DNA of 64,000 bases from Streptomyces lincolnensis. GTDB taxonomy: Bacteria > Actinomycetota > Actinomycetes > Streptomycetales > Streptomycetaceae. Under the pieces are notes generated by a model that was given only the letters and a program-made list of their open reading frames with translations, did not search any database and was not told the DNA's origin. Shown piece by piece: positions 1 to 8,187 of the stretch; position 1 is the first letter of the stretch, and the number at the start of each line of letters is the position of its first letter. The DNA is taken from the NCBI RefSeq assembly GCF_001685355.1, contig NZ_CP016438.1, forward strand, positions 5,084,001-5,148,000, in the 5' to 3' direction. The translations under genes were made by a program, and so were the position numbers.

Positions 1-1500
1 CTCGAGGAGTGCGTCACCCGTCTGGACGGATTCAGCAGCTGGCGGGCCGTCGACGAGAAACTCCGTCGCGCCGTCGGCGTCCACATCCTTCCCGCCGATC
101 ATGCCCGGGCCCGTTCCGTGCTGGCCGCGGCCCGCTCCGCGGCCCTGCTCGGCGATCCCCGCTTCGTCCAGGTCCTGGACGCCGTCGAGGAGAACGACCT
201 CGTCTACGTCGTCCACGAGTGGCTGCCCGACGCCACCGAACTGACCGCGCTGCTGGCCCCCGGCCCGCTCGAGGTCTACGACGCCTATCAGATGGTCAGC
301 CAGGTCGCCTCGGCCATGGCCGCCGCCCACCGTGAGGGCCTGGCGCATCTGCGTCTGAACCCGAACGCCGTCCTGCGGACGTCGAGCGGTCAGTGGCGCA
401 TCCGCGGCCTCGCCGTCAACTCCGCGCTGCGCGGCATCAGTTCCGACACCCCGCAGCGCACCGACACCGAGTCGATCGGCGCCCTGCTCTACGCGGCGCT
501 GACCCAGCGCTGGCCCTACGAGAGCGACGCCTACGGCCTGTCCGGCCTGCCCAAGGACGTCGGCCTCATCGCTCCCGACCAGGTGCGCGCCGGCGTCCAC
601 CGCGGTCTGTCCGAGCTGTCGATGCGCGCCCTCGCCAACGACGGCGCGACCGCCTCCCGTCACGAATCCCCGTGCACCACGCCCGAGGAGCTGGTGAAGG
701 CGATCGGCGAGATGCCCCGCATCCGCCCGCCGGAGCCCTCGTTCACCGCCCCGCCGGACTACCAGCGCACGACCTACCAGCAGGGCACGTACGGCCGCCA
801 GGCGCCTCACCCCGGTCGCACCCAGCCGGTACCGACGCCACCTCCCCCGCTCCAGAGCCGTACCGGCCGCGCGCTGAAGTGGGCGGTCTCCGCCCTGCTG
901 ATCGCCGCGCTGGGCCTGGGCAGCTGGCAGTTGGCGGACGCCCTGATGGACCAGGGCGGAAAGTCCGACGAGAACCAGACCCAGACGAACGACGGCGACG
1001 ACAAGAACAGCGCGGCGCCCAAGCCCACGAAGCCGCTCCCGATCGAGGGCGCCCAGGAGTACGTGGCGGCGGGCGACGCCCAGCACCCCAACGACGTGGG
1101 CCTGACGTACGACAACAGCGCGACGACGGGGTGGCGGACCAGCAGTTACAAGGACGGTCCGGACATGGTGATCAAGCCTGGTGTCGGCATCGTCTACGAC
1201 CTCGGCTCCGCCCAGGACGTGTCGGCCGCTACGCTCTCGCTCCGGTACGTCGGCAACCACACCACGGTCGAGCTGTACGCGACCGACTCCCTGGGGTCGT
1301 CCACCCCGCTGAGCTCGATGACCAAGCTGGGCAAGGCGACGACCAACAGCACCTCGGTGAAGGTGGCGGTCGACAAGCCGGTGAAGAGCCGCTACGTGCT
1401 CGTCTGGCTGACCGCGCTGCCGTACTCCGGCGAAGACTCCGCCAACTACAGCGAGTCCGGCTACAAGCAGGCCATCACCGACGTGAAGTTCACGGGCTGA
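1..1500 (+). CDS. Membrane-anchored protein kinase-like (pseudokinase) protein, 5' truncated
   Basis: The open frame runs in from the window edge. The first ~240 codons resemble a Ser/Thr kinase fold, but the catalytic-loop segment reads HLRLNPNAVL, so the HRD Asp is lost, and the place of DFG is IRGLAV; it is probably catalytically dead. A Pro-rich linker, one membrane segment (about bases 875–945), an acidic D/N/K-rich spacer and an exported beta-rich C-terminal domain resembling a discoidin fold follow. In mycobacteria this architecture is fused to the lipid II flippase MurJ (MviN) and binds FhaA when phosphorylated by PknB. Here it is a separate gene directly before sigM, and murJ is expected just outside the window. 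The link to MurJ is inferred from synteny. Confidence 0.85.
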   Translation, partial: LEECVTRLDGFSSWRAVDEKLRRAVGVHILPADHARARSVLAAARSAALLGDPRFVQVLDAVEENDLVYVVHEWLPDATELTALLAPGPLEVYDAYQMVSQVASAMAAAHREGLAHLRLNPNAVLRTSSGQWRIRGLAVNSALRGISSDTPQRTDTESIGALLYAALTQRWPYESDAYGLSGLPKDVGLIAPDQVRAGVHRGLSELSMRALANDGATASRHESPCTTPEELVKAIGEMPRIRPPEPSFTAPPDYQRTTYQQGTYGRQAPHPGRTQPVPTPPPPLQSRTGRALKWAVSALLIAALGLGSWQLADALMDQGGKSDENQTQTNDGDDKNSAAPKPTKPLPIEGAQEYVAAGDAQHPNDVGLTYDNSATTGWRTSSYKDGPDMVIKPGVGIVYDLGSAQDVSAATLSLRYVGNHTTVELYATDSLGSSTPLSSMTKLGKATTNSTSVKVAVDKPVKSRYVLVWLTALPYSGEDSANYSESGYKQAITDVKFTG

Positions 1501-1531
1501 GAGCTCACCGCAGACAAGGGGAGGGGGTCCG

Positions 1532-2257
1532 ATGGCAGACGACACCGCTTACGGCGACGTGAGCGACCGGGACCTCCTGGCCCGCCATGTCGACGGCGAC
1601 CCGGACGCCTTCGGCGAGCTCGTGCGGCGCCATCGTGATCGGCTCTGGGCGGTGGCCCTGCGGACGCTGGGGGACCGCGAGGAGGCCGCTGACGCCGTCC
1701 AGGACGCCCTCGTGTCGGCGTACCGGGCCGCCCACACCTTCCGGGGCCAGTCGGCCGTCACGACCTGGCTGCACCGGATCACCGTGAACGCCTGCCTGGA
1801 CCGCGCCCGCAAGGCGGCCTCTCGCAAGACCTCTCCGGTCGACGACACCGAGCGCCTGGAGCAGTTGCTGGAGCCGCACGAGTCGGCCTCGGCGCCGGCG
1901 GAGCGCAACGACCTCCACCGCCAGCTCCTGGAAGCGCTCGGCACGCTTCCCCCCGATCAGCGAGCCGCACTCGTCCTGGTGGACATGCAGGGTTACCCGG
2001 TCGCGGAAGCCGCCCGCATGCTCGACGTGCCCACCGGAACGGTGAAGAGCCGCTGCGCCCGGGGGCGGGCCAGACTCCTGCCCCTCCTCACTCATCTGCG
2101 GCCGGAAAACACCGGCGACGGCAGAGAAGCGGTTGCGCGACGGAACCGGACGCAGGGGACATCCGTCCCACCCGCAGCGGGACCGCGTCAGGCGGATCCG
2201 CCGCATACGGGACCAGACGATTCAGCTGCTGTGAAGGGCGGAGGTGGGCGAGCGTGA
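1532..2257 (+). CDS. sigM: ECF-type RNA polymerase sigma factor SigM
   Basis: 241 residues. Region 2 (about residues 15–85) contains the promoter-melting segment AADAVQDALVSAYR. Region 4 (about 130–185) contains the helix-turn-helix PVAEAARMLDVPTGTVKSR. The C-terminal ~45 residues are a low-complexity extension absent from most ECF factors. GGGGAGGGGG lies 7 bases before the ATG. The stop overlaps the GTG start of the anti-sigma gene (GTGA), so the pair is translationally coupled. Order and content match the sigM–anti-sigma–trxB–trxA block known in mycobacteria and Streptomyces. It directs core polymerase to envelope or redox stress promoters; its regulon cannot be read from this window. Confidence 0.9.
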   Translation: MADDTAYGDVSDRDLLARHVDGDPDAFGELVRRHRDRLWAVALRTLGDREEAADAVQDALVSAYRAAHTFRGQSAVTTWLHRITVNACLDRARKAASRKTSPVDDTERLEQLLEPHESASAPAERNDLHRQLLEALGTLPPDQRAALVLVDMQGYPVAEAARMLDVPTGTVKSRCARGRARLLPLLTHLRPENTGDGREAVARRNRTQGTSVPPAAGPRQADPPHTGPDDSAAVKGGGGRA

Positions 2258-3165
2258 CATCCACGACAGACATGGCCGGACACCCGGACGTCGCGGAGAT
2301 CTCCGACCTCACCGAAGGTCTGCTCCCGCCCACCCGGACCGCGGACGTACGGCGGCATCTGGACGAGTGCGAACTCTGCGCGGACGTCCACGCGTCGCTG
2401 GAGGAGATCCGGGGACTGCTCGGCACCCTGCCCGGCCCCACCTCCATGCCCGCTGACGTCGCCGGCCGGATCGACGCGGCCCTCGCTGCGGAAGCCCTGC
2501 TGGACGCCACGGCGCCCGATTCCGCGGACGAGAAGTCCTCTGTCGGACTGATCCCTGCCGAAGCGACGGCTGTTTCACGTGAAACATCGACTCCGGTGGA
2601 CCGTCCCTCCGGTCATGCCCGTGCCTCGTCCACCGGCCCCGGCCGCAAGGAGCGCAGGACGGGCAACAGGCGCAGGAGCGTCGTCCTGGGGGCGGTGTTC
2701 ACGGCGGCCGCCCTCGGCCTCGGATCTGTCCTGCTGTCCTCACTGAACGACGGCAAGCCCGCCGATCCGGAGGCACAGAGCCCGCGGTCCAGTGCCACGG
2801 ACACCTTCTCCGAGGGCACCCTGGAGAAGGAGGTCTCCGACCTCCTCGCCAAGAACCAGAGCGCCACGGGCGGATCCCGCAATCCGCACACCCTGGGCGC
2901 GGAGTCGGTCCCCAGCGACAAGGACCCCCGGATCCTTCAGGGCCCGGACGTCCCCGCGTGTGTCCAGAAGGGCATCGGCCGCGACGACTCGCCACTCGCG
3001 ACCGAGCCGGGAAAGTACAACGGGACCGAGGTCCTGCTCGTCGTGCTCCGCGACGCCTCGGCCGGCGCTCGGGTTACCGCCTACGTCATGGACAGGGCCT
3101 GCGAAGCGGACCCGTCCCTCGCCAAGGCCGACGTCCTGCTGAAGCGGTCCTACAGCCAGCCCTGA
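2254..3165 (+). CDS. Membrane-bound zinc anti-sigma factor (SigM antagonist)
   Basis: 303 residues from a GTG overlapping the sigM stop. The N-terminus carries a ZAS zinc motif: H10, then H35-X3-C39-X2-C42 (HLDECELC). This is the hallmark of anti-sigma factors that clamp ECF sigma factors. One membrane segment (about residues 146–168) precedes an exported C-terminal domain of ~130 residues that would act as sensor. The linker contains a perfect parS site read as VSRET. Location and coupling make SigM the expected partner. The stimulus is unknown, and release could follow either thiol/zinc chemistry or proteolysis. Confidence 0.88.
   Translation: MTSTTDMAGHPDVAEISDLTEGLLPPTRTADVRRHLDECELCADVHASLEEIRGLLGTLPGPTSMPADVAGRIDAALAAEALLDATAPDSADEKSSVGLIPAEATAVSRETSTPVDRPSGHARASSTGPGRKERRTGNRRRSVVLGAVFTAAALGLGSVLLSSLNDGKPADPEAQSPRSSATDTFSEGTLEKEVSDLLAKNQSATGGSRNPHTLGAESVPSDKDPRILQGPDVPACVQKGIGRDDSPLATEPGKYNGTEVLLVVLRDASAGARVTAYVMDRACEADPSLAKADVLLKRSYSQP
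2572..2585. promoter_or_regulatory. parS centromere site 1 (perfect)
   Basis: GTTTCACGTGAAAC, an exact match to the Streptomyces ParB-binding palindrome. It sits inside the anti-sigma coding region, where it encodes the residues VSRET in a disordered linker. Confidence 0.95.
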
Positions 3166-3308
3166 GCACGGTCCCGAACCCGGCCTTCGGCACGGTCCCA
3201 GACCCACCCTTGAGCTCTGTCCTGCGCTCCGCCCCGAGCGCGCACGCTTCGTCTTTCTTTCGCGTGGTATCCCGTACGGTGTGGCATCCCCGTGTGCCCG
3301 GCCACAGC

Positions 3309-3335
3309 GGGAATGCAGGCCCCTTAGGATCCGTT
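3309..3335 (+). promoter_or_regulatory. SigR-type promoter of trxBA
   Basis: GGGAAT, an 18-base spacer, then GTT: an exact fit to the thiol-stress sigma factor SigR consensus (GGGAAT-N18-GTT). The GTT lies 71 bases before the trxB GTG. trxBA is an established SigR target in S. coelicolor. The rest of the 240-base gap shows no other feature I can name. Confidence 0.8.
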
Positions 3336-3405
3336 GGGTGGGGTGAGAGTTCTGAAAGGGGCTCCCCCGGTCCTAAGACGCAGTCCAGAGACGAGGAATC
3401 CAGCC

Positions 3406-4374
3406 GTGAGCGACGTCCGTAACGTGATCATCATCGGCTCCGGGCCCGCCGGCTACACGGCGGCGCTCTACACCGCGCGCGCGTCGCTGAAGCCGCTGGT
3501 GTTCGAGGGCGCCGTCACCGCCGGCGGTGCGCTCATGAACACCACCGAGGTGGAGAACTTCCCCGGCTTCCAGGACGGCATCATGGGCCCGGAGCTCATG
3601 GACAACATGCGCGCCCAGGCCGAGCGCTTCGGTGCCGAGCTCGTCCCGGACGATGTTGTCGCCGTCGACCTGACCGGCGAGATCAAGACCGTCACCGACA
3701 CCGCGGGCACGGTCCACCGGGCGAAGGCCGTTATCGTGACCACCGGCTCGCAGCACCGCAAGCTCGGCCTGCCGAACGAGGACGCCCTCTCCGGCCGTGG
3801 TGTCTCCTGGTGCGCCACCTGTGACGGGTTCTTCTTCAAGGACCAGGACATCGCCGTGATCGGTGGTGGCGACACCGCGATGGAGGAGGCGACCTTCCTC
3901 TCCCGCTTCGCCAAGTCCGTGACGATCGTCCACCGCCGTGACACCCTGCGCGCCTCCAAGGCGATGCAGGAGCGCGCCTTCGCCGACTCGAAGATCAAGT
4001 TCGTGTGGGACAGCGAGGTCGCCGAGATCCAGGGTGACCAGAAGCTGGCCTCGCTGAAGCTGCGCAACCTCAAGACCGGCGAGCTCTCGGACCTGCCGGT
4101 GACCGGCCTGTTCATCGCCATCGGCCACGACCCGCGCACCGAACTCTTCAAGGGCCAGCTGGAGCTGGACGAGGAGGGCTACCTGAAGGTGGAAGCCTCC
4201 TCCACGCGGACCAACCTGACCGGTGTCTTCGGCGCGGGTGACGTCGTCGACCACACCTACCGCCAGGCGATCACCGCGGCCGGCACCGGCTGTTCCGCCG
4301 CTCTCGACGCCGAGCGCTTCCTCGCCGCTCTCGCGGACGAGGAGAAGGCCGAGCCCGAGAAGACCGCTGTCTGA
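3406..4374 (+). CDS. trxB: Thioredoxin-disulfide reductase
   Basis: 322 residues, the usual length. It is an FAD enzyme that passes NADPH electrons to thioredoxin. Visible are the FAD dinucleotide fold [10 protein letters not shown] (residues 11–20), the redox-active pair C136-A-T-C139, the NADPH fold [11 protein letters not shown] and the C-terminal FAD motif GAGDVVDH. The frame is open further upstream, but GTG 3406 has GAGGAA 7 bases ahead and lies downstream of the SigR promoter, whereas an upstream start would overlap that promoter. trxA follows after 50 bases. Cytoplasmic. Confidence 0.97.
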   Translation: MSDVRNVIIIGSGPAGYTAALYTARASLKPLVFEGAVTAGGALMNTTEVENFPGFQDGIMGPELMDNMRAQAERFGAELVPDDVVAVDLTGEIKTVTDTAGTVHRAKAVIVTTGSQHRKLGLPNEDALSGRGVSWCATCDGFFFKDQDIAVIGGGDTAMEEATFLSRFAKSVTIVHRRDTLRASKAMQERAFADSKIKFVWDSEVAEIQGDQKLASLKLRNLKTGELSDLPVTGLFIAIGHDPRTELFKGQLELDEEGYLKVEASSTRTNLTGVFGAGDVVDHTYRQAITAAGTGCSAALDAERFLAALADEEKAEPEKTAV

Positions 4375-4424
4375 CCCACCCTCGCCACCCACCCCACCCC
4401 GCACAACCATTTAAGGAGCCCGCC

Positions 4425-4757
4425 GTGGCCGGCACCCTCAAGAACGTGACCGACGACTCCTTCGAGCAGGACGTCCTCAAGAGCGACAAGCCCGTACTGG
4501 TGGACTTCTGGGCCGCCTGGTGCGGACCCTGCCGCCAGATCGCGCCGTCGCTCGAGGCGATCGCCGCCGAGTACGGCGACAAGATCGAGGTCGTCAAGCT
4601 CAACATCGACGAGAACCCGGGTACGGCCGCCAAGTACGGCGTCATGTCCATCCCGACCCTGAACGTCTACCAGGGTGGCGAGGTCGCGAAGACCATCGTC
4701 GGCGCCAAGCCGAAGGCCGCGATCGTCCGTGACCTTGAGGACTTCATCGCCGAGTGA
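4425..4757 (+). CDS. trxA: Thioredoxin
   Basis: 110 residues, typical size. The active site is WC33GPC36, and the conserved cis-Pro segment reads SIPTLNVYQGG. GTG start with AAGGAG 7 bases ahead. It reduces cytoplasmic protein disulfides and is recharged by the adjacent TrxB. No promoter is obvious in the 50-base gap, so it is probably co-transcribed from the SigR promoter. A strong hairpin that incorporates a parS site follows immediately. Confidence 0.97.
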   Translation: MAGTLKNVTDDSFEQDVLKSDKPVLVDFWAAWCGPCRQIAPSLEAIAAEYGDKIEVVKLNIDENPGTAAKYGVMSIPTLNVYQGGEVAKTIVGAKPKAAIVRDLEDFIAE

Positions 4758-4758
4758 C

Positions 4759-4772
4759 GTTTCACGTGAAAC
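4759..4772. promoter_or_regulatory. parS centromere site 2 (perfect)
   Basis: GTTTCACGTGAAAC, starting 2 bases after the trxA stop. Its right half (GTGAAAC) also pairs with GTTTCAC at 4811–4817, extending the terminator hairpin. Confidence 0.95.
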
Positions 4773-4817
4773 ATGAGTGGGGCCGACCCTTTCGGGTCGG
4801 CCCCACTCATGTTTCAC
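4766..4817. terminator. Bidirectional terminator between trxA and the GNAT gene
   Basis: A perfect 17-bp stem (4773–4789 with 4794–4810) has a 4-base TTTC loop. It is lengthened to 24 bp by GTGAAAC/GTTTCAC on its flanks. It separates the convergent trxA and acetyltransferase genes, and the 3' arm overlaps the last codons of the latter. There is no U-tract, as is common in Streptomyces. Confidence 0.85.
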
Positions 4818-5431
4818 AGAGGTCGTAGCGCGGGTTCCTTCTGTACCGCTCCCAGAAGCCGGTCCAGCGCCATCTCCACGTCTTCCTTCCAGGAGAGCGT
4901 CGTCCGCAGCTCCAGCCTCAGCCGTGGATACGCGGGATGGGGCCGCACGGTCTTGAAGCCCACCGCCAGGAGATGGTCCGCGGGCAGCAGACAGGCGGGC
5001 TCCTTCCAGCGTGCGTCCCCGAACGCCTCGATCGCCTTGAAGCCGCGTCGCAGCAGATCCTTGGCCACCGTCTGGACCATCACTCTGCCCAGCCCCTGCC
5101 CCTGGTAGCCCGGCATGATGAACGCCGTCATCAGCTGTACCGCGTCGGGGGACACAGGGCTGGTGGGGAATGCCGACGAGCGCGGAACGTACGCCGGAGG
5201 GGCGTACAGGACGAAGCCCACCGGTACGTCGTCGACGTAGACGACCCGACCGCAGGATCCCCAGTCCAACAGGACGGCGGAGATCCAGGCCTCTTTCTCC
5301 AGAGCGGCGGTTCCCGCCTTTACCGCGGCTTCTCCGCTGACTGGGTCCAACTCCCAGAAGACGCACGCGCGACAGCGCTGGGGAAGGTCCTGAAGGTTGT
5401 CCAGCGTGAGCGGTACGAGCCGGCGCCCCAT
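4814..5431 (-). CDS. GNAT-family N-acetyltransferase
   Basis: 205 residues. The acetyl-CoA-binding segment YQGQGLGRVMVQTVAKDLLRR matches GNAT motif A (Q/R-x-x-G-x-G/A). The N-terminal RCRACVFWELDP contains two Cys residues, a conserved feature of this Streptomyces family that might bind metal. GAGGAA precedes the ATG by about 9 bases. The gene is conserved next to parB in Streptomyces, but the acceptor substrate is unknown. Its 5' end overlaps a possible small membrane-protein gene in another frame. Confidence 0.85.
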   Translation of the reverse strand: MGRRLVPLTLDNLQDLPQRCRACVFWELDPVSGEAAVKAGTAALEKEAWISAVLLDWGSCGRVVYVDDVPVGFVLYAPPAYVPRSSAFPTSPVSPDAVQLMTAFIMPGYQGQGLGRVMVQTVAKDLLRRGFKAIEAFGDARWKEPACLLPADHLLAVGFKTVRPHPAYPRLRLELRTTLSWKEDVEMALDRLLGAVQKEPALRPL

Positions 5432-5577
5432 GAAGGCTGTTCCTCGCTTCCTTCGCCCGCCGCGTCGCGGGCGGCCGTCAGAGCATTCCGTTCCCTGAGC
5501 AGGCTGCCGACGAACCCGCCGACCGCCCCCAGCCCAAGGCCCGCGCTCACCAGTCCGGTTCGGCTCACCGTTCGCAT
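5320..5577 (-). CDS. Possible small membrane protein overlapping the GNAT gene
   Basis: 85 codons. The first ~30 residues look like a signal or membrane segment (VSAGLGLGAVGGFVGSLL) after a short basic start, and GGGGAG lies about 12 bases before the ATG. The rest is hydrophilic and its last 112 bases run through the acetyltransferase start in another frame. It would be transcribed from the same strand and could couple translation. It could equally be a chance frame in GC-rich DNA, as no family is recognised. Confidence 0.35.
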   Translation of the reverse strand: MRTVSRTGLVSAGLGLGAVGGFVGSLLRERNALTAARDAAGEGSEEQPSWGAGSYRSRWTTFRTFPSAVARASSGSWTQSAEKPR

Positions 5578-5678
5578 GGTCCCTGCCTCTCCCCTTCACA
5601 GGTCCTGCCGGGTGGATGCGCCATACCCGAACGCATCGTATCCACGAAGCCATTCCGCCGATACCGCCTGAAAGCAAA

Positions 5679-5718
5679 GGGCGGGCCGTGTCCGGTGCAC
5701 ATCGGACACGGCCCGCCC
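5679..5718. terminator. Terminator downstream of parB
   Basis: A perfect 16-bp stem (5679–5694 with 5703–5718) and an 8-base loop, 39 bases after the parB stop on the minus strand. Confidence 0.85.
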
Positions 5719-5757
5719 TGTCAGCCGTTCAAGCGGCTCACCGCGACGCCCGGAGGA

Positions 5758-6852
5758 TCAGTCCTCCGTGTCGTCGGAGTCCTCCAGAAGGCTCTTCTGA
5801 AGGACCGGCCCCTCGCCGGGGGCGAGCGAAGTAAGGATTCGCTCCAGGTCCTCCATGGAGGCGAACTCCACGGTGATCTTGCCCTTCTTCTGGCCCAGGT
5901 CGACCTTCACCCGCGTCTCGAAGCGGTCCGAGAGCCGCGTGGCGAGATCGGTGAGCGCCGGGGACACCAGGGCACCCGCCCGCGGCCCCTTGGGCCGCTG
6001 AGCCTTCTGCGGCCGCGAGCCCATGAGGGTCACGATCTCCTCGACGGCCCGCACCGACAGCCCCTCGGCCACGATCCGATGAGCCAGCCGGTCCTGCTCC
6101 TCCGAGTCCTCGACGGAGAGCAGCGCCCGCGCATGTCCCGCCGAGAGCACCCCCGCGGCCACCCGCTTCTGGACCGACGACGACAGCTTCAGCAGACGCA
6201 GGGTGTTGGAGACCTGCGGCCGGGAGCGACCGATACGGTCCGCCAGCTGATCGTGCGTGCAGTTGAAGTCCTTCAGCAGCTGGTCGTAGGCCGCGGCCTC
6301 CTCCAGCGGGTTCAGCTGGGCACGGTGGAGGTTCTCCAGCAGGGCGTCCAGAAGGAGCTTGTCGTCCTCCGTGGCCCGTACGATCGCCGGAATCGCTTCC
6401 AGACCGGCCTCGCGGCAGGCTCGCCACCGCCGCTCGCCCATGATGAGCTCGTAGTGCGTGGGACCGAGCTGCCGTACGACGACGGGCTGGAGGAGACCGA
6501 CCTCCTTGATGGAGGTGACGAGCTCCTGGAGCGCGTCCTCGTCGAAGACCTCACGGGGCTGCCGCGGGTTCGGCTTGATGAAGTCGAGGGGGATCTCCGC
6601 GAAGTGGACCCCCGCGGGAGCCGCGAGCAGATCCGTTCCGTCGGCCGTCGACAGCTCCTCGGCTTCCTGTACAACAGGCGGCAGCGTGGCCACCTTGGCC
6701 GCGGCCACGCCGCGGTCGGTCGTCAGGACCGGAACCGCTGTGGGGGACGTCGAGGCGACACCCCCCGCGGCCTGAGCCACCGTCTTCTCCGTCGGGGCAG
6801 CAGGGATCAATGCGCCGAGCCCACGGCCCAAACCCCTCCGTCGCTCGCTCAC
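5758..6852 (-). CDS. parB: Chromosome partition protein ParB (CTP-dependent DNA clamp)
   Basis: 364 residues. It starts with the conserved [13 protein letters not shown] segment that contacts ParA. The ParB/Srx nucleotide-binding core includes PRQPREVF and [13 protein letters not shown]. The helix-turn-helix [23 protein letters not shown] reads parS, and the C-terminal ~60 residues form the dimer domain. Its ATG overlaps the parA stop (ATGA), giving one parAB operon. It loads on the parS sites around it and spreads, organising oriC regions, notably at sporulation septation in Streptomyces. Four perfect parS sites lie within 3.3 kb of this gene. Confidence 0.97.
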   Translation of the reverse strand: MSERRRGLGRGLGALIPAAPTEKTVAQAAGGVASTSPTAVPVLTTDRGVAAAKVATLPPVVQEAEELSTADGTDLLAAPAGVHFAEIPLDFIKPNPRQPREVFDEDALQELVTSIKEVGLLQPVVVRQLGPTHYELIMGERRWRACREAGLEAIPAIVRATEDDKLLLDALLENLHRAQLNPLEEAAAYDQLLKDFNCTHDQLADRIGRSRPQVSNTLRLLKLSSSVQKRVAAGVLSAGHARALLSVEDSEEQDRLAHRIVAEGLSVRAVEEIVTLMGSRPQKAQRPKGPRAGALVSPALTDLATRLSDRFETRVKVDLGQKKGKITVEFASMEDLERILTSLAPGEGPVLQKSLLEDSDDTED

Positions 6853-7922
6853 TGGATGCCCTCCACCATGCTCGGGTTGCTCTGGATGCCGATATGCGCC
6901 TGCGTCGGGTCGTAGCTGACGCCCACGCCCTTCAGCGCGATTTCTCGTGCCGCCTCAAGATAGGAGAGGGCACCACTCGATCCTGGATCGTAGGTCAGTA
7001 CCGTCTGCCCGTAGCTCGGCGCCTCGGAGATACGGACCGAGCGAGGGATGCTCGTGCGCAGCACCTCGTCGCCGAAGTGGGTGCGCACCTCCTCGGCGAC
7101 CTGAGACGCGAGTCGCGTCCGGCCGTCGTACATGGTGAGCAGGATCGTCGATACGTGCAGGGTGGGGTTGAGATGCCCCCGCACCAGGTCCACGTTGCGC
7201 AGCAGCTGGCCCAGGCCCTCCAGCGCGTAGTACTCGCACTGGATCGGGATGAGGACCTCGGCACCGGCGACCAACGCGTTGACCGTCAGCAGGCCGAGCG
7301 AGGGCGGGCAGTCGATGAGGATGTAGTCCAGGGGGTGTTCGTACGCCTGGATGGCCCGCTGGAGCCGACTCTCACGTGCCACCAGGGAGACCAGCTCGAT
7401 CTCCGCACCGGCGAGATCGATCGTGGCCGGCGCGCAGAAGAGACCCTCGACATCCGGAACCGGCTGGACGACTTCGGCCAGGGGCTTGCTGTCGATCAGC
7501 ACGTCGTAGATGGACGGGACTTCGGCGTGATGATCGATACCCAGGGCCGTGGACGCGTTGCCCTGCGGGTCGAGGTCGACCACCAGGACACGGGCGCCGT
7601 GCACGGCCAGCGAAGCGGCAAGGTTGACGGTCGTCGTCGTCTTGCCCACCCCGCCCTTCTGGTTGGCGACCACCATGACACGGGTCTGTTCGGGCCGTGG
7701 CAGGCCCTCACCGGCACGGCCGAGAGCCTCTACGGCCAGTTGGGCAGCACGACCGATCGGAGTGTCGTCCATCGGGGGCGGTGTTTCACGTGAAACATCG
7801 TCCCCCATCGACTCGGTACGGGGACCGGGGACCGGATCGGTCATCGGTCCCGCGATGTTGGCGTCGGACCGCAAGGATTCACTCTCCTCGACTTCAGGCT
7901 CGCAATGAACAGAGCCTCCCAT
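6849..7922 (-). CDS. parA: Chromosome partition ATPase ParA (start uncertain)
   Basis: A deviant Walker-A ATPase: [18 protein letters not shown], the Walker A' segment [14 protein letters not shown] and the switch [17 protein letters not shown]. It drives ParB–parS complexes apart. The frame is open up to a GTG at 8096 that lies in a parS site. The ATG at 7922 gives 357 residues, a length I recall for Streptomyces ParA, but has no clear ribosome site. The ATG at 7844 (331 residues) has GCGGGA ahead. The core begins near base 7670 in every case. The N-terminal extension encodes a parS (VSRET) and two DnaA-box-like sequences, so this stretch may be regulatory DNA as much as protein. Confidence 0.93.
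   Translation of the reverse strand: MGGSVHCEPEVEESESLRSDANIAGPMTDPVPGPRTESMGDDVSRETPPPMDDTPIGRAAQLAVEALGRAGEGLPRPEQTRVMVVANQKGGVGKTTTTVNLAASLAVHGARVLVVDLDPQGNASTALGIDHHAEVPSIYDVLIDSKPLAEVVQPVPDVEGLFCAPATIDLAGAEIELVSLVARESRLQRAIQAYEHPLDYILIDCPPSLGLLTVNALVAGAEVLIPIQCEYYALEGLGQLLRNVDLVRGHLNPTLHVSTILLTMYDGRTRLASQVAEEVRTHFGDEVLRTSIPRSVRISEAPSYGQTVLTYDPGSSGALSYLEAAREIALKGVGVSYDPTQAHIGIQSNPSMVEGIQ
7784..7797. promoter_or_regulatory. parS centromere site 3 (perfect)
   Basis: GTTTCACGTGAAAC inside the 5' part of parA, where it encodes VSRET. Confidence 0.95.
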
Positions 7923-7958
7923 GTCTTCGGGGTCGTGAACCAGTGAGGCCTGTTGTTC

Positions 7959-7985
7959 TGTGGAGAAATCCACCTCTGTGGACAA
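7959..7985. promoter_or_regulatory. Two DnaA-box-like sequences upstream of parA
   Basis: On the minus strand, TTGTCCACA (7977–7985, exact Streptomyces consensus) and TTCTCCACA (7959–7967, 8/9) lie in the same direction 18 bases apart. They sit just ahead of the 7922 start of parA. Binding by DnaA is inferred from sequence only. Confidence 0.5.
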
Positions 7986-8080
7986 CTCCGTTACCTCTCC
8001 GAGTGAACCGAGAGGCCTACGGTCGCGGGGTTCGGCCGCGGCGCGGCCCCGGCTGATGATGCCGTGCAGCAGTGAGCGAC

Positions 8081-8094
8081 GTTTCACGTGAAAC
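8081..8094. promoter_or_regulatory. parS centromere site 4 (perfect)
   Basis: GTTTCACGTGAAAC between rsmG and parA, about 160 bases ahead of the likely parA start. ParB bound here would cover the parAB promoter region, which suggests autoregulation. Confidence 0.95.
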
Positions 8095-8187
8095 ACGATG
8101 CACAGCTACTGCGGCCGAATCGTTGCGACACTCCGGCATGTATAGGTTTGGCAGCTTGTGTGGAGTACGTCTCGTCGTCAGGACGGA

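Noticed and set aside
4811..4824. A fifth parS at 4811 (GTTTCACAGAGG)
   Set aside because: Only the left half matches. It is the distal arm of the terminator hairpin, not a palindrome.
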